A DNA stretch of 64,000 nucleotides, from the NCBI RefSeq assembly GCF_000772535.1, contig NZ_JSUM01000014.1:225523-289522 (forward strand), read 5' to 3'. How positions within the stretch are numbered: the first letter of the stretch is position 1; each line of letters opens with the position of its first letter. Made by a program: the position numbers and the translations under genes. This DNA comes from Chelonobacter oris (GTDB lineage Bacteria; Pseudomonadota; Gammaproteobacteria; Enterobacterales; Pasteurellaceae). Under the pieces are notes generated by a model, which did not search any database, had not been told where the DNA came from, and saw only the letters and a program-made list of their open reading frames with translations. Positions 52,331-62,076 of the stretch are shown one piece after another.

Positions 52331-53008
52331 TTAACAGTATTGAGAAATATTTTGCTGCATAATATCCCAAGCTTTTTCAATATCCGGATCATTATTAAAT
52401 AACCCAGAACTTCCGACAATTAACACGTCGGCACCAGCAGAGATTAATGTTTTATAAGTTTTAGGATTACAGGAACCGTCAATTTCAATTTCATATGATA
52501 AATTATTTTTTTCTCTAAATTCTTTTAGCTCATTTATCTTAAGTAACATTTCAGGAATAAAGGATTGTCCTGCAAATCCCGGATCAACTGTTAATACTGT
52601 AACTTTATCGACTTTATGTAAATAGTATTTTGCAAATTCTAATGAACTTTCCGGATTAAAAATCAATCCAACTTTCATACCTAAACATCTTATTCTATCA
52701 AATAGCCTAAATGCCTGCCCAGAAATAGTTTCCACATGCACAGTAACCATATCACAACCCGAATCAGCTAAATCATCAATATAGTTTTCAGGATTGGTTA
52801 CCATAAGATGGCAATCTAATGGTTTAGTCGATATTTTATTCACTTGACTTACAAAAAATGGTGATAATGTGATGTTCGGCACATAATGCCCATCCATAAT
52901 ATCAATATGAAAATACCCCACTTTCTTATCTAAAAATTCAATCTGATCTTTAAATTTAACTAAATCCATACACATTAAAGATGGTGAAATTAAAATATTT
53001 TTTCTCAT
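52331..53008 (-). CDS. alsE: D-allulose-6-phosphate 3-epimerase
   Basis: Converts D-allulose-6-P to D-fructose-6-P, the last step from allose into glycolysis. The product is 225 aa TIM-barrel of the ribulose-phosphate epimerase family: ISPSLMCMDL, metal ligands in YFHIDIMDGHYVPNI and LDCHLMV, VDPGFAGQSFIPE, and EIEIDGSC. Context separates it from housekeeping Rpe. Strongly AT-rich. Confidence 0.9.
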   Translation of the reverse strand: MRKNILISPSLMCMDLVKFKDQIEFLDKKVGYFHIDIMDGHYVPNITLSPFFVSQVNKISTKPLDCHLMVTNPENYIDDLADSGCDMVTVHVETISGQAFRLFDRIRCLGMKVGLIFNPESSLEFAKYYLHKVDKVTVLTVDPGFAGQSFIPEMLLKINELKEFREKNNLSYEIEIDGSCNPKTYKTLISAGADVLIVGSSGLFNNDPDIEKAWDIMQQNISQYC

Positions 53009-53023
53009 AAAACCCTCTACTAT

Positions 53024-53968
53024 TTAACGACTAACCAATCTATCTAATGCGACCGCAGCAATAATAAGGCTACCCATAACAACCAATTGATAATATGTTT
53101 GAACTTGAAGAATATTTAGTCCATTATTGATAGCTCCTATAATTAATCCGCCAATGACAACTGAAAAAATTCGACCTTTTCCGCCAAAAAAGCTAGTTCC
53201 CCCAATAATTGCACTTGCTATCGCATAAGTTTCAAACCCTACTCCTGCCAGAGGCTCGGCAGCTCCTAATCTTGCTGTCGAAACAATACCTGCTAACCCT
53301 GCACATATACCGGAAATAACAAACACTGCCAGGGTATGAAATTTAATATCAATACCAGAATAATATGCAGACTCCCTATTACCACCTAATGCATAAATAT
53401 TACGTCCTAATCTCATTTTCGTTGTTAAAAACCATAGCAAAATAGCAATAATAACAGCAAAAATAACAGGGATAGGAATACCTATTACATTCCTAGCAAA
53501 AAAATCAACAAATTCGAACGAAAATCCATATACTGAATTTGCATCTGAAATTACTAAGGTTGCTCCACGAAAAATAGCATTAGTACCTAATGTAATAATA
53601 AAAGGGTGTAATCCTGTATAGTTCACTAATAGTCCATTAATAGCACCCAATCCGCCACCGACAAATACACCTCCAATAATTGCAGCCCATATAGGATCTA
53701 AACCCGCCAACATTAATTTTGCAGTTACCATTCCGGATAAAGCTAAAATTGCTCCAACGGATAAATCAATTCCTGCAATCAAAATTGCAAAAAACTCACC
53801 CATACCAATTAATACTGTTACTGAACTTTGGACAAAAATTTGTTGGATATTATTTCCAGTTAAGAAATATTGAGGAGAAATAGTTCCAAAAATAATAACA
53901 ATGATAGCAAGAATAAAAAAAGTCCCATATTTCTCCCAAAAAATAGGGAAATTGAATTTTCTATTCAT
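53024..53968 (-). CDS. alsC: D-allose ABC transporter permease
   Basis: Membrane subunit of a CUT2-type sugar importer. 314 aa with about eight to ten hydrophobic segments; family signatures LIAGIDLSVGAILALSGM and GINGLLVNYTGLHPFIITLGT-like GAINGLLVNYTG...ITLGTNAIFRG. ATG 53968 is preferred since AAGGAG lies 9 nt upstream; another ATG at 53989 has no site. Either start overlaps the alsA end. Substrate inferred from AlsB. Confidence 0.9.
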   Translation of the reverse strand: MNRKFNFPIFWEKYGTFFILAIIVIIFGTISPQYFLTGNNIQQIFVQSSVTVLIGMGEFFAILIAGIDLSVGAILALSGMVTAKLMLAGLDPIWAAIIGGVFVGGGLGAINGLLVNYTGLHPFIITLGTNAIFRGATLVISDANSVYGFSFEFVDFFARNVIGIPIPVIFAVIIAILLWFLTTKMRLGRNIYALGGNRESAYYSGIDIKFHTLAVFVISGICAGLAGIVSTARLGAAEPLAGVGFETYAIASAIIGGTSFFGGKGRIFSVVIGGLIIGAINNGLNILQVQTYYQLVVMGSLIIAAVALDRLVSR

Positions 53969-55508
53969 TATTAATAGCTCCTTCTTCATTAGGTAATGCC
54001 CAATTCATAATCAACTCCTCTGTCAGATGCTCATCATTATTCAGAATTTTAGATATTTCCCCTTCCCTAAAAACAACTATGAGATCACACACAGCCATAA
54101 TTTCAGGCAACTCCGAAGACACCATCAATATTGCCTTACCATTATTTGCTAATTCTCGCATTATTCTATATATTTCTGATTTAGCACCAATATCAATTCC
54201 TCTTGTTGGCTCATCAAATATCAAAACTTTAGGCTGACACACAATCCATTTTGCAATAATAACTTTTTGTTGATTACCTCCAGATAGCTCTGAAATATTT
54301 TGTTCAATAGATGAACATTTTATTGACAATTTAATTTTCTGTTTTTCCGCCAATTCTGATTCTTCTTGTAAATTAAAAGTTCCTAACGCTCCTTTAAAAC
54401 CACCATCTTTTAAACTTTTTGAAATCACAATATTTTTATTTATAGAAAAATTAGAAAAGAAACCATTTTCTCTTCGGCTTTCCGTAATATAAGCCATTCC
54501 TTTTATAACGGCATCAAACGGAGATGATGGGGTAATATTTTCTCCATTCAGATATATTTCTCCAGAGATTTTCTTATCAATTCCAAAAATACAATTCATT
54601 AATTCAGTTCTACCTGCTCCAACTAATCCGGCAAACCCTAGTATTTCACCTTTATTTAGTGAAAAAGAAATATTATTAACCTGCTTTCTTTTTTTTCCTG
54701 TCAAGTTTTTTATTTCAAAGATAATATCATTAATTTTTTCAGGCTTACCTACTTGCTTAAACTGCTGTTGTAGCTCTCTACCTACCATTAATCGAACAAT
54801 ATCTGAGTTAGATACATCTTTAATCATACCAGATGTAACACTTTTTCCATCTTTTAAGATCGTATATCTATCACATATTTTTCTTATTTCATTTAACTTA
54901 TGAGAAATATAAATAATAGCTTTACCATCTATTCTAAGTTGATTCATTATTAAAAATAAACACTCTATTTCTGAATTCGTTAAAGATGAAGTTGGCTCAT
55001 CCATAATAATAATATTTACATCGGAGATAAGGACTTTCGCAATTTCAATCATTTGTTTATATGATATGGAAAGATTAGCAACCTTCTCATCTAATCCAAC
55101 TTTAATCCCTAGTCTCAAAAGAATTATTGCTGCTTGAACCCGCATTGCTTTCCAGTCTACAACCGGCACACCGAATACCTTTTTATATAACAACCGACCT
55201 ATATATAAATTTTCTAATACCGTAAGCTCATCTATCAAACTAAGCTCTTGATAAATAATGCCTATTCCTAATTCAGATGCGGCTTTATGATCCAAAAATT
55301 CATATTCGTTTCCTTTGACAATAATTTTTCCTGATGTCGGTCTATGAATACCTGACAGCACTTTCATTAAAGTTGACTTTCCTGCACCATTCTCTCCTAG
55401 TAAAGCATGTATTTCATGAGTATAAATATCAATATCTATATACTTTAAGGCGTTAACCACACCAAAACTTTTTGAAATTCCTTGCATACTAGCTAATAAT
55501 TCACTCAT
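53961..55508 (-). CDS. alsA: D-allose ABC transporter ATPase (double domain)
   Basis: Energises the CUT2 importer. The product is 515 aa with two ATPase domains: the first has GENGAGKSTLMKVL (about 35-48), signature NLSISYKQMIEIAKV and DEPTSSLT; the second has the degenerate Walker GLVGAGRTELMN, signature ELSGGNQQKVIIAKW and DEPTRGIDIGAK. It closely resembles E. coli AlsA along its length. Three ATGs occur within 12 nt; 55508 has GGGA at proper distance. Low GC. Confidence 0.92.
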   Translation of the reverse strand: MSELLASMQGISKSFGVVNALKYIDIDIYTHEIHALLGENGAGKSTLMKVLSGIHRPTSGKIIVKGNEYEFLDHKAASELGIGIIYQELSLIDELTVLENLYIGRLLYKKVFGVPVVDWKAMRVQAAIILLRLGIKVGLDEKVANLSISYKQMIEIAKVLISDVNIIIMDEPTSSLTNSEIECLFLIMNQLRIDGKAIIYISHKLNEIRKICDRYTILKDGKSVTSGMIKDVSNSDIVRLMVGRELQQQFKQVGKPEKINDIIFEIKNLTGKKRKQVNNISFSLNKGEILGFAGLVGAGRTELMNCIFGIDKKISGEIYLNGENITPSSPFDAVIKGMAYITESRRENGFFSNFSINKNIVISKSLKDGGFKGALGTFNLQEESELAEKQKIKLSIKCSSIEQNISELSGGNQQKVIIAKWIVCQPKVLIFDEPTRGIDIGAKSEIYRIMRELANNGKAILMVSSELPEIMAVCDLIVVFREGEISKILNNDEHLTEELIMNWALPNEEGAINNE

Positions 55509-55564
55509 ATACATTCCCATTCAAAATAGGGAATAATTGCTATTCCCTATTTTTCTGACAGTAA

Positions 55565-56503
55565 TTATTTAGTAACCAAAATTGAATCAATAGTTTCAAA
55601 TTTTGGCTCTTGCTCAACAGGAATTTGTTTTCCACTTTTTACTGCATTAACCAATACTATTAGTCCTTTAGCCCCTATTTCAGCTGGATTTTGCGCTATA
55701 GTTGCAGTTAATTTTCCTTCTTCAACCATTTTTTTGGCTTCAGGAATTCCATCAGTCCCGACAACTAATACAGAATCCAATTTTCCGGCATTAATTACAG
55801 CTTGAGCAACTCCCATAGCCATAGTGTCATTGGCGGCATAAAATGCTTTAATATTTGCATTACGAGACAGTACATTAGTCGCAACATCCAGTGCTTTGAT
55901 CCTATCCCAATCAGCGGGTTGGCTTGCTACCAATTTAATTTTTGGGTTTTTCTCGAAAATCTCGGTAGCTCCACGACGTCGAGCCTCACCGGAAGCATTT
56001 CCCGCTTTACCTTCAATAACTGCAACTTCTCCGCCTTGTTCTCCTAATCTATCTACAATAAATTGAGCTGCTTTTGCACCTACAGACTGATTATCAGTAG
56101 TTATACATGCTTCAATATTTCCCTTAGCTTTACGCAAATTATCTAAATCGGCTTTTTCATCAAGATTCACTAAATAGATCCCTTTACGATATGCCTTTGC
56201 TGCCGGCATAACTAAATTTGCTGGAGATAGTGGAGCAAATGCAATACCTTTGTATCCTTTGTTTATTAAATCTTCAAAAAGTTGTAACTGTGACTGATAA
56301 TCTCCTTCTGATGGAGAAGCAAAAATATCTACTGTCACATCTAATTTTTGAGCTTCATTTTCAATCCCCTGTTTCATCTCAACCCAGAAAGGGTTAGAAA
56401 GTGTTTTTAAAATAACCGCATATTCTGCGGCTTTAGCCGTCATAGAAAATACCATACCTAAAACCGCCAAGCAGGAAACAATTACTCTGGAATTCTTTTT
56501 CAT
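55565..56503 (-). CDS. alsB: Periplasmic D-allose-binding protein
   Basis: High-affinity substrate-binding protein of the allose importer. The product is 312 aa with a signal peptide (MKKNSRVIVSCLAVLGMVF..., cleavage near AKA|AEY, residue 25). The stretch following it, ILKTLSNPFWVEMK, and later IEGKAGNASGEARRRGA and QPADWDRIKALDVATNVL are near-identical to E. coli AlsB as I know it, which supports allose rather than ribose or another sugar. It is the first gene of the alsBACEK-rpiB transcript, with its own upstream region. Confidence 0.92.
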   Translation of the reverse strand: MKKNSRVIVSCLAVLGMVFSMTAKAAEYAVILKTLSNPFWVEMKQGIENEAQKLDVTVDIFASPSEGDYQSQLQLFEDLINKGYKGIAFAPLSPANLVMPAAKAYRKGIYLVNLDEKADLDNLRKAKGNIEACITTDNQSVGAKAAQFIVDRLGEQGGEVAVIEGKAGNASGEARRRGATEIFEKNPKIKLVASQPADWDRIKALDVATNVLSRNANIKAFYAANDTMAMGVAQAVINAGKLDSVLVVGTDGIPEAKKMVEEGKLTATIAQNPAEIGAKGLIVLVNAVKSGKQIPVEQEPKFETIDSILVTK

Positions 56504-56524
56504 AATTCATCCTTATTCTTAATT

Positions 56525-56558
56525 TACAATGATCACTGTATGCTCAATGTACCGTACA
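56525..56558 (-). promoter_or_regulatory. Candidate als operator palindromes
   Basis: TACAATGATCACTGTA (56525-56540) is palindromic except at one symmetric pair, and TGTACCGTACA (56548-56558) is a perfect 11-bp palindrome. Both lie 22-55 bp upstream of alsB, where a repressor of the RpiR/AlsR type could act. A related pair, TTGTACA...GGTAC, occurs at 56616-56633. Confidence 0.4.
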
Positions 56559-56653
56559 AAATCCAACAAAGACGAAAGCGCCGTGCTCAGGCATTACTTT
56601 ATATAAAATATAATTTTGTACAGATAATGGTACTTATAGCACTAAAAAAGAAT

Positions 56654-56701
56654 AAAAAAAGCGATCAACTTCACAAATTTAATATTTTTGTGAAGTTGAT
56701 C
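56654..56701 (-). terminator. Terminator of the als regulator gene
   Basis: A perfect 15-bp stem (56663-56677 with 56687-56701) and 9-nt loop; on the minus strand it is followed by GC then TTTTTTT. It separates the regulator transcript from alsB, so alsB must have a separate promoter in 56504-56650. The rest of the 322-bp gap (56504-56825) has no gene. Confidence 0.85.
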
Positions 56702-56825
56702 TGTAAATAGTAACTAATCAAGCTAAAACAATTATAATTCACTAAAAATTGGCTTTTAAATATAGAAGGGAATAAATAGAATACAGATCAAGGAGTTATC
56801 TAAAGCATTATATAACTATCACAAC

Positions 56826-57683
56826 CTATTTCTGACGAAAATAATCAGTAATATGTGATGTTTTTTCTAAGTTGATTTCAGAGAATTCCATATTTTGTAG
56901 GGCGACAGAGACAAAAAAAGCATCTACCAAGATCAATTGAAGGATACGCGCTGAAGCATTTTTACCGAGCAGAGGTGTGTCCGGAGCAGGCGTACAAATA
57001 ATAAAATCAGACAGATCGGCAATTGGCGAAGTATAACTATGTGTAATGCAAATGATTTTTGTACCATTCTTTCTTGCAACACTAACAGCTTCCAGTAGAT
57101 CACTTGTTTTCCCGGAATGGGAAACCACCACCACGACATCTTCTTCCGACAACATTGAAGCTGACATCATCATAAGGTGAATATCCCGATATGTATTACA
57201 ACGAATACCTAACCTTAGAAATTTATGTGCGATGTCATCTGTTACGCTACTTGAACCACCAGCAGCATAAAGATCCCGATTTTTTGCATAAAAAAAACAT
57301 TTTGCTGCATCCTCTATGACCTTAGAATCAACTATTGATTTTCCTTCCTTGATCGTCTGCAATGAAATATCGAATACTTTGTGTACCAACTCATGCACAG
57401 TATTATTTTCAGAAAGCTCAATATTAATGGCATTTTTATCATGAAAATAAAGAGAGAGATTTGCTCTTAAATCACGAAAGCCACTAAAACCCAGTAATTT
57501 TGCGACCTTGACGACTAAGGCTTCGGAGACTGACAAGCTTTGTGCCACAGTATGAAGTGCAGTTTTATTGGTTAAATTTTTCGGATTGAGCACCCACTCC
57601 ACAATTTTCTTTTCAGTCAATGTCATATTTTCTTGAATCATTCTGATTCGTGGAATTAATGATTCAGATTTTCTACTGTTCAA
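56826..57683 (-). CDS. alsR: RpiR/AlsR-family regulator of the allose operon
   Basis: Likely repressor of the als operon. The product is 285 aa: an N-terminal helix-turn-helix (about 1-75; TVAQSLSVSEALVVKVAKLLGFSGF) and a C-terminal SIS sugar-phosphate-binding domain (about 125-255) with DLYAAGGSSSVTDDIAHKFLRLG and VVVSHSGKTSDLLEAV. It is upstream of alsB in the same direction, as alsR (rpiR) is in E. coli, but ends at its own terminator. Effector probably allose or allose-6-phosphate (inferred). Confidence 0.86.
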   Translation of the reverse strand: MNSRKSESLIPRIRMIQENMTLTEKKIVEWVLNPKNLTNKTALHTVAQSLSVSEALVVKVAKLLGFSGFRDLRANLSLYFHDKNAINIELSENNTVHELVHKVFDISLQTIKEGKSIVDSKVIEDAAKCFFYAKNRDLYAAGGSSSVTDDIAHKFLRLGIRCNTYRDIHLMMMSASMLSEEDVVVVVSHSGKTSDLLEAVSVARKNGTKIICITHSYTSPIADLSDFIICTPAPDTPLLGKNASARILQLILVDAFFVSVALQNMEFSEINLEKTSHITDYFRQK

Positions 57684-57784
57684 TCAAGTAATCTCCATGA
57701 GTATTATCCATTGTTCTTTTTATATATAACACTTTACCACACTCGATACCTAGAACTGCCTCACAAAAATTTTATCTACCATAA

Positions 57785-57811
57785 AAATAGCCTGTTATTA
57801 ACAGGCTATTT
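57785..57811 (-). terminator. Terminator after miaB
   Basis: A 12-bp stem (57785-57796 with 57800-57811), 3-nt loop; on the minus strand followed by TTTTTAT. It lies 16 bp beyond the miaB stop and marks one border of the als segment. Confidence 0.8.
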
Positions 57812-57826
57812 AGCTTAATTCCATGG

Positions 57827-59260
57827 TCAATTACCATTAACTACATACTTCCCGACCCCGAGTTCATCTTCCTGACGGGTACGTTGAATTACGCTTTGCG
57901 GGCTTTGCTGTATGCGCAGCCCCATTTGATCTTCAGTGCGCACCACTTCGCCGCGCAGCGAGTTGGTCCAGACATCGGTGATTTTAATATCGACAAATTT
58001 GCCGATCATGTCCGGAGTACCGGCAAAGTTAACAATACGGTTGGTTTCGGTGCGGCCGGTGAGTTCCATCACATCTTTTTTGGACGGTCCTTCAACCAAT
58101 ACCCGTTGTTCTGTTCCCAACATTTTGCGGCTGTACTGCATAGCTTGCTGGGTGATACGTTGCTGTAGCAGATATAACCGCTCTTTTTTCTCGTCTTCAC
58201 CGACATTGTCGGGCATGTCTGCCGCCGGGGTTCCCGGACGTGCGGAATAAATAAAACTAAAGCTCATATCAAAATTCACTTGCGCAATCAGATCCATGGT
58301 TTGCTGGAAATCCTCTTTACTTTCCCCCGGAAAACCGATAATAAAATCGGAGCTGATCTGAATCTCAGGCCGTACTTTGCGCAGCTTGCGAATAATTGAT
58401 TTATACTCAAGTGCGGTATGATTCCGCTTCATCATGGTCAATACGCGATCGGAACCGCTTTGCACCGGCAAATGCAGAAAACTGACCAGCTCCGGCGTAT
58501 CGCGGTACACATCAATGATGTCGTCGGTAAATTCAATCGGGTGACTGGTTGTAAAACGCAGGCGATCAATCCCGTCAATCGCCGCCACTAAACGCAATAA
58601 TTCGGCAAAAGTACAGATCCCGCCGTCAAATGTCGCCCCACGGTAGGCATTCACGTTCTGCCCCAGCAAATTGACTTCCCGCACGCCCTGCTCCGCCAGC
58701 TGTGCAATTTCAAACAATACATCGTCCGCCGGACGGCTGACTTCCTCGCCGCGAGTATAAGGCACGACACAGAACGAACAGTATTTATTGCAGCCTTCCA
58801 TAATCGAAACAAATGCGGTCGGGCCTTCCGCTTTCGGTTCAGGCAAGCGGTCGAATTTTTCGATTTCCGGAAAACTGACGTCGACAACCGCACTTTTTCC
58901 GCCCCGAATTTGATTCAGCATTTCCGGTAAGCGATGCAATGTTTGCGGACCAAAAATAATATCGACATAAGGCGCACGATCCCGAATATGCGCCCCTTCC
59001 TGAGAAGCCACACATCCGCCCACGCCAATCACTAGTTTCGGATTGGATTTTTTCAAATCTTTCCAACGCCCTAATTGGTGAAACACTTTCTCTTGTGCTT
59101 TTTCACGAATCGAACAGGTGTTCAGTAGTAAAACATCGGCTTCTTCCGCCTGTTCCGTCAGTTCAAACCCGTGCGTACTGTTTAATAAATCCGCCATTTT
59201 TGATGAATCGTATTCATTCATCTGGCAGCCCCAGGTTTTAATGTGTAATTTTTGTGTCAT
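57827..59260 (-). CDS. miaB: tRNA-2-methylthio-N6-dimethylallyladenosine synthase
   Basis: Radical-SAM methylthiotransferase that adds the methylthio group at A37 of tRNAs. The product is 477 aa: N-terminal UPF0004 domain with [11 protein letters not shown] and NTCSIREKA (cluster Cys), radical [18 protein letters not shown] (about 155-170), and a C-terminal TRAM domain (about 380-445). Divergent from ubiF, as in E. coli. ybeZ, its usual downstream partner, is displaced 6.9 kb away. Confidence 0.96.
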   Translation of the reverse strand: MTQKLHIKTWGCQMNEYDSSKMADLLNSTHGFELTEQAEEADVLLLNTCSIREKAQEKVFHQLGRWKDLKKSNPKLVIGVGGCVASQEGAHIRDRAPYVDIIFGPQTLHRLPEMLNQIRGGKSAVVDVSFPEIEKFDRLPEPKAEGPTAFVSIMEGCNKYCSFCVVPYTRGEEVSRPADDVLFEIAQLAEQGVREVNLLGQNVNAYRGATFDGGICTFAELLRLVAAIDGIDRLRFTTSHPIEFTDDIIDVYRDTPELVSFLHLPVQSGSDRVLTMMKRNHTALEYKSIIRKLRKVRPEIQISSDFIIGFPGESKEDFQQTMDLIAQVNFDMSFSFIYSARPGTPAADMPDNVGEDEKKERLYLLQQRITQQAMQYSRKMLGTEQRVLVEGPSKKDVMELTGRTETNRIVNFAGTPDMIGKFVDIKITDVWTNSLRGEVVRTEDQMGLRIQQSPQSVIQRTRQEDELGVGKYVVNGN

Positions 59261-59467
59261 CTTTATTTCTTCGTTAGGCCGCGGCTTAACCGCACTTTGA
59301 TCAACATGGGAAACCGTAGCGCGTGTTTGCGATCCGGTTTAAAGTGGCGCTATTTTACAGATTTGCATGATTGCTGACCAGTAAAAAACCGATTTTATTT
59401 GTGATTTGCTTTAGAAAACGGGCGGCGACAGGTAAAATAGTCGGCAAACAAACGGGACGAGGTGGAT

Positions 59468-60640
59468 ATGGTTCATCAAAAAGAGATAATTGTCGTCGGG
59501 GGCGGAATGGTCGGTTCCGCCGCTGCGCTCGGTCTGGCACGCTTGGGGGTGAATGTTCACCTTATCGAACGTGCGGCACTGCCGCACTTTGAACCCGGAC
59601 AGGCTTACGATATTCGAATTTCCGCCATCAGTGCCGCTTCCGTCAATCTACTGAACGCATTACAGGCCTGGCCGAAAATTGCCGCTATGCGCACTTGTCC
59701 TTACCGCCGTTTGGAAACGTGGGAAATCGACGGATTTTCAACGCAGTTTCACGCCCAAGATCTCGGCTTGTCCGAACTGGGCTACATGGTGGAAAACAAT
59801 CTGATCCAGCTCGGATTATGGCAAACCTTTGCCGATTATCCGAATTTGACCTATAGCGTAAACCGTGATATTCGAGCGGCACAAAAGTGCGGTCATGACT
59901 GGCAGATTAGCGTAAGCGGTGGGGAGCGCTACGCCGCACCGCTGTTATTGGCGTGCGACGGCGCAAACTCTAAGCTGCGCCAACTGGCCGGAATCGGCCT
60001 GAGCGGTTGGCAATATCGCCAAAGTTGTCTATTGATTCTGGTTGATACCGCACTTGAACAGCAGGATATTACTTGGCAGCAATTTTTCCCGACAGGTCCG
60101 CGTGCGTTTCTACCGCTGCCGGGGAACCAAGCCTGTTTGGTTTGGTACGACAGCCCGGAACGCATTCGTCACTTACAACAATTGCCGCTGGTGAGCCTTA
60201 ATCATGAAATCCAACACGCCTTTCCCGCCCGATTGGGCGAAGTGAAAAGTAAAACCACCGCTTCATTTGCTCTCACCCGCCGCCATGCGCAAACGTATTT
60301 TAAAAACGGCATCGCTTTGCTCGGCGACGCCGCTCACACAATTAATCCGCTAGCCGGACAAGGTGTCAATTTAGGGTTTAAAGATGTCAAAGTCTTGTTA
60401 GATGTCATCGCCGAGGCGCAAAAGTGCGGTCAAACGATAACCGATGAGGCGGTATTGAGGCGTTATTCGCGTTTGCGCACACCGGATAACGTATTGATGC
60501 AAACAGGCATGGATCTGTTCTACAAGAGCTTCAAAGAAACGCACTTACCGCTCAAAATTTTGCGTAATGCGGCGTTAGTCGCAATCGATAAAGCTCTGCC
60601 AATCAAAAAACAGGCGTTGAAATATGCACTGGGACTGTGA
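59468..60640 (+). CDS. ubiF: 2-octaprenyl-3-methyl-6-methoxy-1,4-benzoquinol hydroxylase
   Basis: FAD monooxygenase of the UbiH/UbiF/VisC family in ubiquinone synthesis. The product is 390 aa. FAD-binding VVGGGMVGSAAALGLARLG near the N-terminus, DGANSKLRQLAGI, and GDAAHTINPLAGQGVNLGFKD (about 285-305). Family members are alike; the UbiF identity rests on the conserved divergent miaB-ubiF arrangement. ATG 59468 is chosen with GAGG just upstream; a GTG at 59462 is also in frame. Confidence 0.85.
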   Translation: MVHQKEIIVVGGGMVGSAAALGLARLGVNVHLIERAALPHFEPGQAYDIRISAISAASVNLLNALQAWPKIAAMRTCPYRRLETWEIDGFSTQFHAQDLGLSELGYMVENNLIQLGLWQTFADYPNLTYSVNRDIRAAQKCGHDWQISVSGGERYAAPLLLACDGANSKLRQLAGIGLSGWQYRQSCLLILVDTALEQQDITWQQFFPTGPRAFLPLPGNQACLVWYDSPERIRHLQQLPLVSLNHEIQHAFPARLGEVKSKTTASFALTRRHAQTYFKNGIALLGDAAHTINPLAGQGVNLGFKDVKVLLDVIAEAQKCGQTITDEAVLRRYSRLRTPDNVLMQTGMDLFYKSFKETHLPLKILRNAALVAIDKALPIKKQALKYALGL

Positions 60641-60655
60641 CTTGCATCACCATGC

Positions 60656-62062
60656 CTATTGCACAACCAACATGCCCATACAGCCTTTATCCGCCAGCAT
60701 TAAATCACTGCTGCCGAAGGTAAAAGGATAGGTATTGGACGAGGTGTGATCAAATTTGACCAAAATGGAAAGATTGCCGTTCACCCAAACCGTATCACGC
60801 CAGCTCAACTGGGAGACATCAACCGGCAGTCCGTTGAAAGATTCCAGCATAAATTTCGCCCCTTGCACGCTAAATCCGATCGGCGCGGTTGCGGTTAAAT
60901 TCCAACGTTCATACGAACCTAGTTTCGCATTAACATCTACACGACGGGGATCGAATTTTTGCTGATTAATTAAGGCATTATCTACATCAATAAAAAATTC
61001 CCGCTGTCGGGCGACCTCAACCTGCAATGAAAGCTGTTCGGCCCGCTGAAAATCCGGCTGCTGATTGAATACCGACACCAAACCGTCCGGTCGCAATGTC
61101 AATACCGTATTATCCGACAGCTCATCGTCGTCGGCAAACCACATACTGAATTTATCCAAAAAACCACGTTTCTCGCCACTAATTAACGATACTGCGCCGC
61201 CTTCATTCAAATCGACCAAGATTTCCGCCCGCTCGCCCGGCGGGACAAAAATCGACCGCACTTCACGCAATTGCGGTAAAAATCCGAGACTGCCTGCCAA
61301 AATCAGCATACTGCGCCCGTCGTCCAGACTGAGCTGATAGCTGCGTGAAACCGAGGCATTCAAGATTCGCAGCCGCACCCAACCGCGCGCCACATTCAAA
61401 TACGGCGCTTCACCGCCATTAACAAATAAACGGTTGCCCAAAAACTGTTGCTGGTTCAGATTAAACAATTGTTCGCCCTGACTGTTTAGACTGAGATCCT
61501 GTAAAATTAACGGAATATCGTTGATACCGTATTTATTCGGTAAGCGTGCTTTCAGACTTTCGGCATCATCAATCAGCCACATTCCCGCTAAGCCGCGATA
61601 AACCTGATAGGCGGAGTGCGCAAGGGTATCAGCATGATACCAACAGGTTGCCGCCGGTTGTGTAATCGGCACAATCGGCGCCCAAGACGCCGCAGCTTGA
61701 AACTGCCGCCCTACGCCGCCATACAATTCTCCGTTCACCTGCAAGCCCTGTAAACTGATGGAGATCGCTTGCGGCAATTGATTATGATAATTCAGTCGGA
61801 CAAAATCGCCCTGTTTACAGCGTACTGTCGGCCCTAAATAAAGTCCGTTAAAACCCCAAGTCTCGACTTTCTTCTCATCATCGAAAAATCGCTTGCTACT
61901 GCCCATTGAAAGCAGTACCGGCCGACCACGCCCGACATCCAACAACGGCGGAATATAGAGCGGCGACTGCGCCGCAGCGACGGCAAACGACGGTAATACC
62001 GCACTTGCACCAAGTGCGGTTGCACTTTTCAGTAAACGCCTACGAGATAAGCCAAACTGCAT
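60656..62062 (-). CDS. ftsP: Cell division protein FtsP (SufI), multicopper-oxidase-like
   Basis: Periplasmic scaffold protein that supports the divisome under stress. The product is 468 aa. Tat signal SRRRLLKSATALGASAVLP (twin Arg within residues 6-8), then three cupredoxin domains. Copper ligands of true multicopper oxidases are mostly absent (for example the HxH pairs), as known for FtsP. The gene follows plsC by 14 bp, as in E. coli, and is convergent with ubiF. Confidence 0.92.
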   Translation of the reverse strand: MQFGLSRRRLLKSATALGASAVLPSFAVAAAQSPLYIPPLLDVGRGRPVLLSMGSSKRFFDDEKKVETWGFNGLYLGPTVRCKQGDFVRLNYHNQLPQAISISLQGLQVNGELYGGVGRQFQAAASWAPIVPITQPAATCWYHADTLAHSAYQVYRGLAGMWLIDDAESLKARLPNKYGINDIPLILQDLSLNSQGEQLFNLNQQQFLGNRLFVNGGEAPYLNVARGWVRLRILNASVSRSYQLSLDDGRSMLILAGSLGFLPQLREVRSIFVPPGERAEILVDLNEGGAVSLISGEKRGFLDKFSMWFADDDELSDNTVLTLRPDGLVSVFNQQPDFQRAEQLSLQVEVARQREFFIDVDNALINQQKFDPRRVDVNAKLGSYERWNLTATAPIGFSVQGAKFMLESFNGLPVDVSQLSWRDTVWVNGNLSILVKFDHTSSNTYPFTFGSSDLMLADKGCMGMLVVQ

Positions 62063-62076
62063 TCCAAACCAATCCT

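Noticed and set aside
50972..57683. als cluster as a ribose (rbs) or AI-2 (lsr) system
   Set aside because: AlsE-type epimerase, ROK kinase and AlsB-specific sequence (for example QPADWDRIKALDVATNVL) fit allose; no rbsK/rbsD or lsr genes are present.
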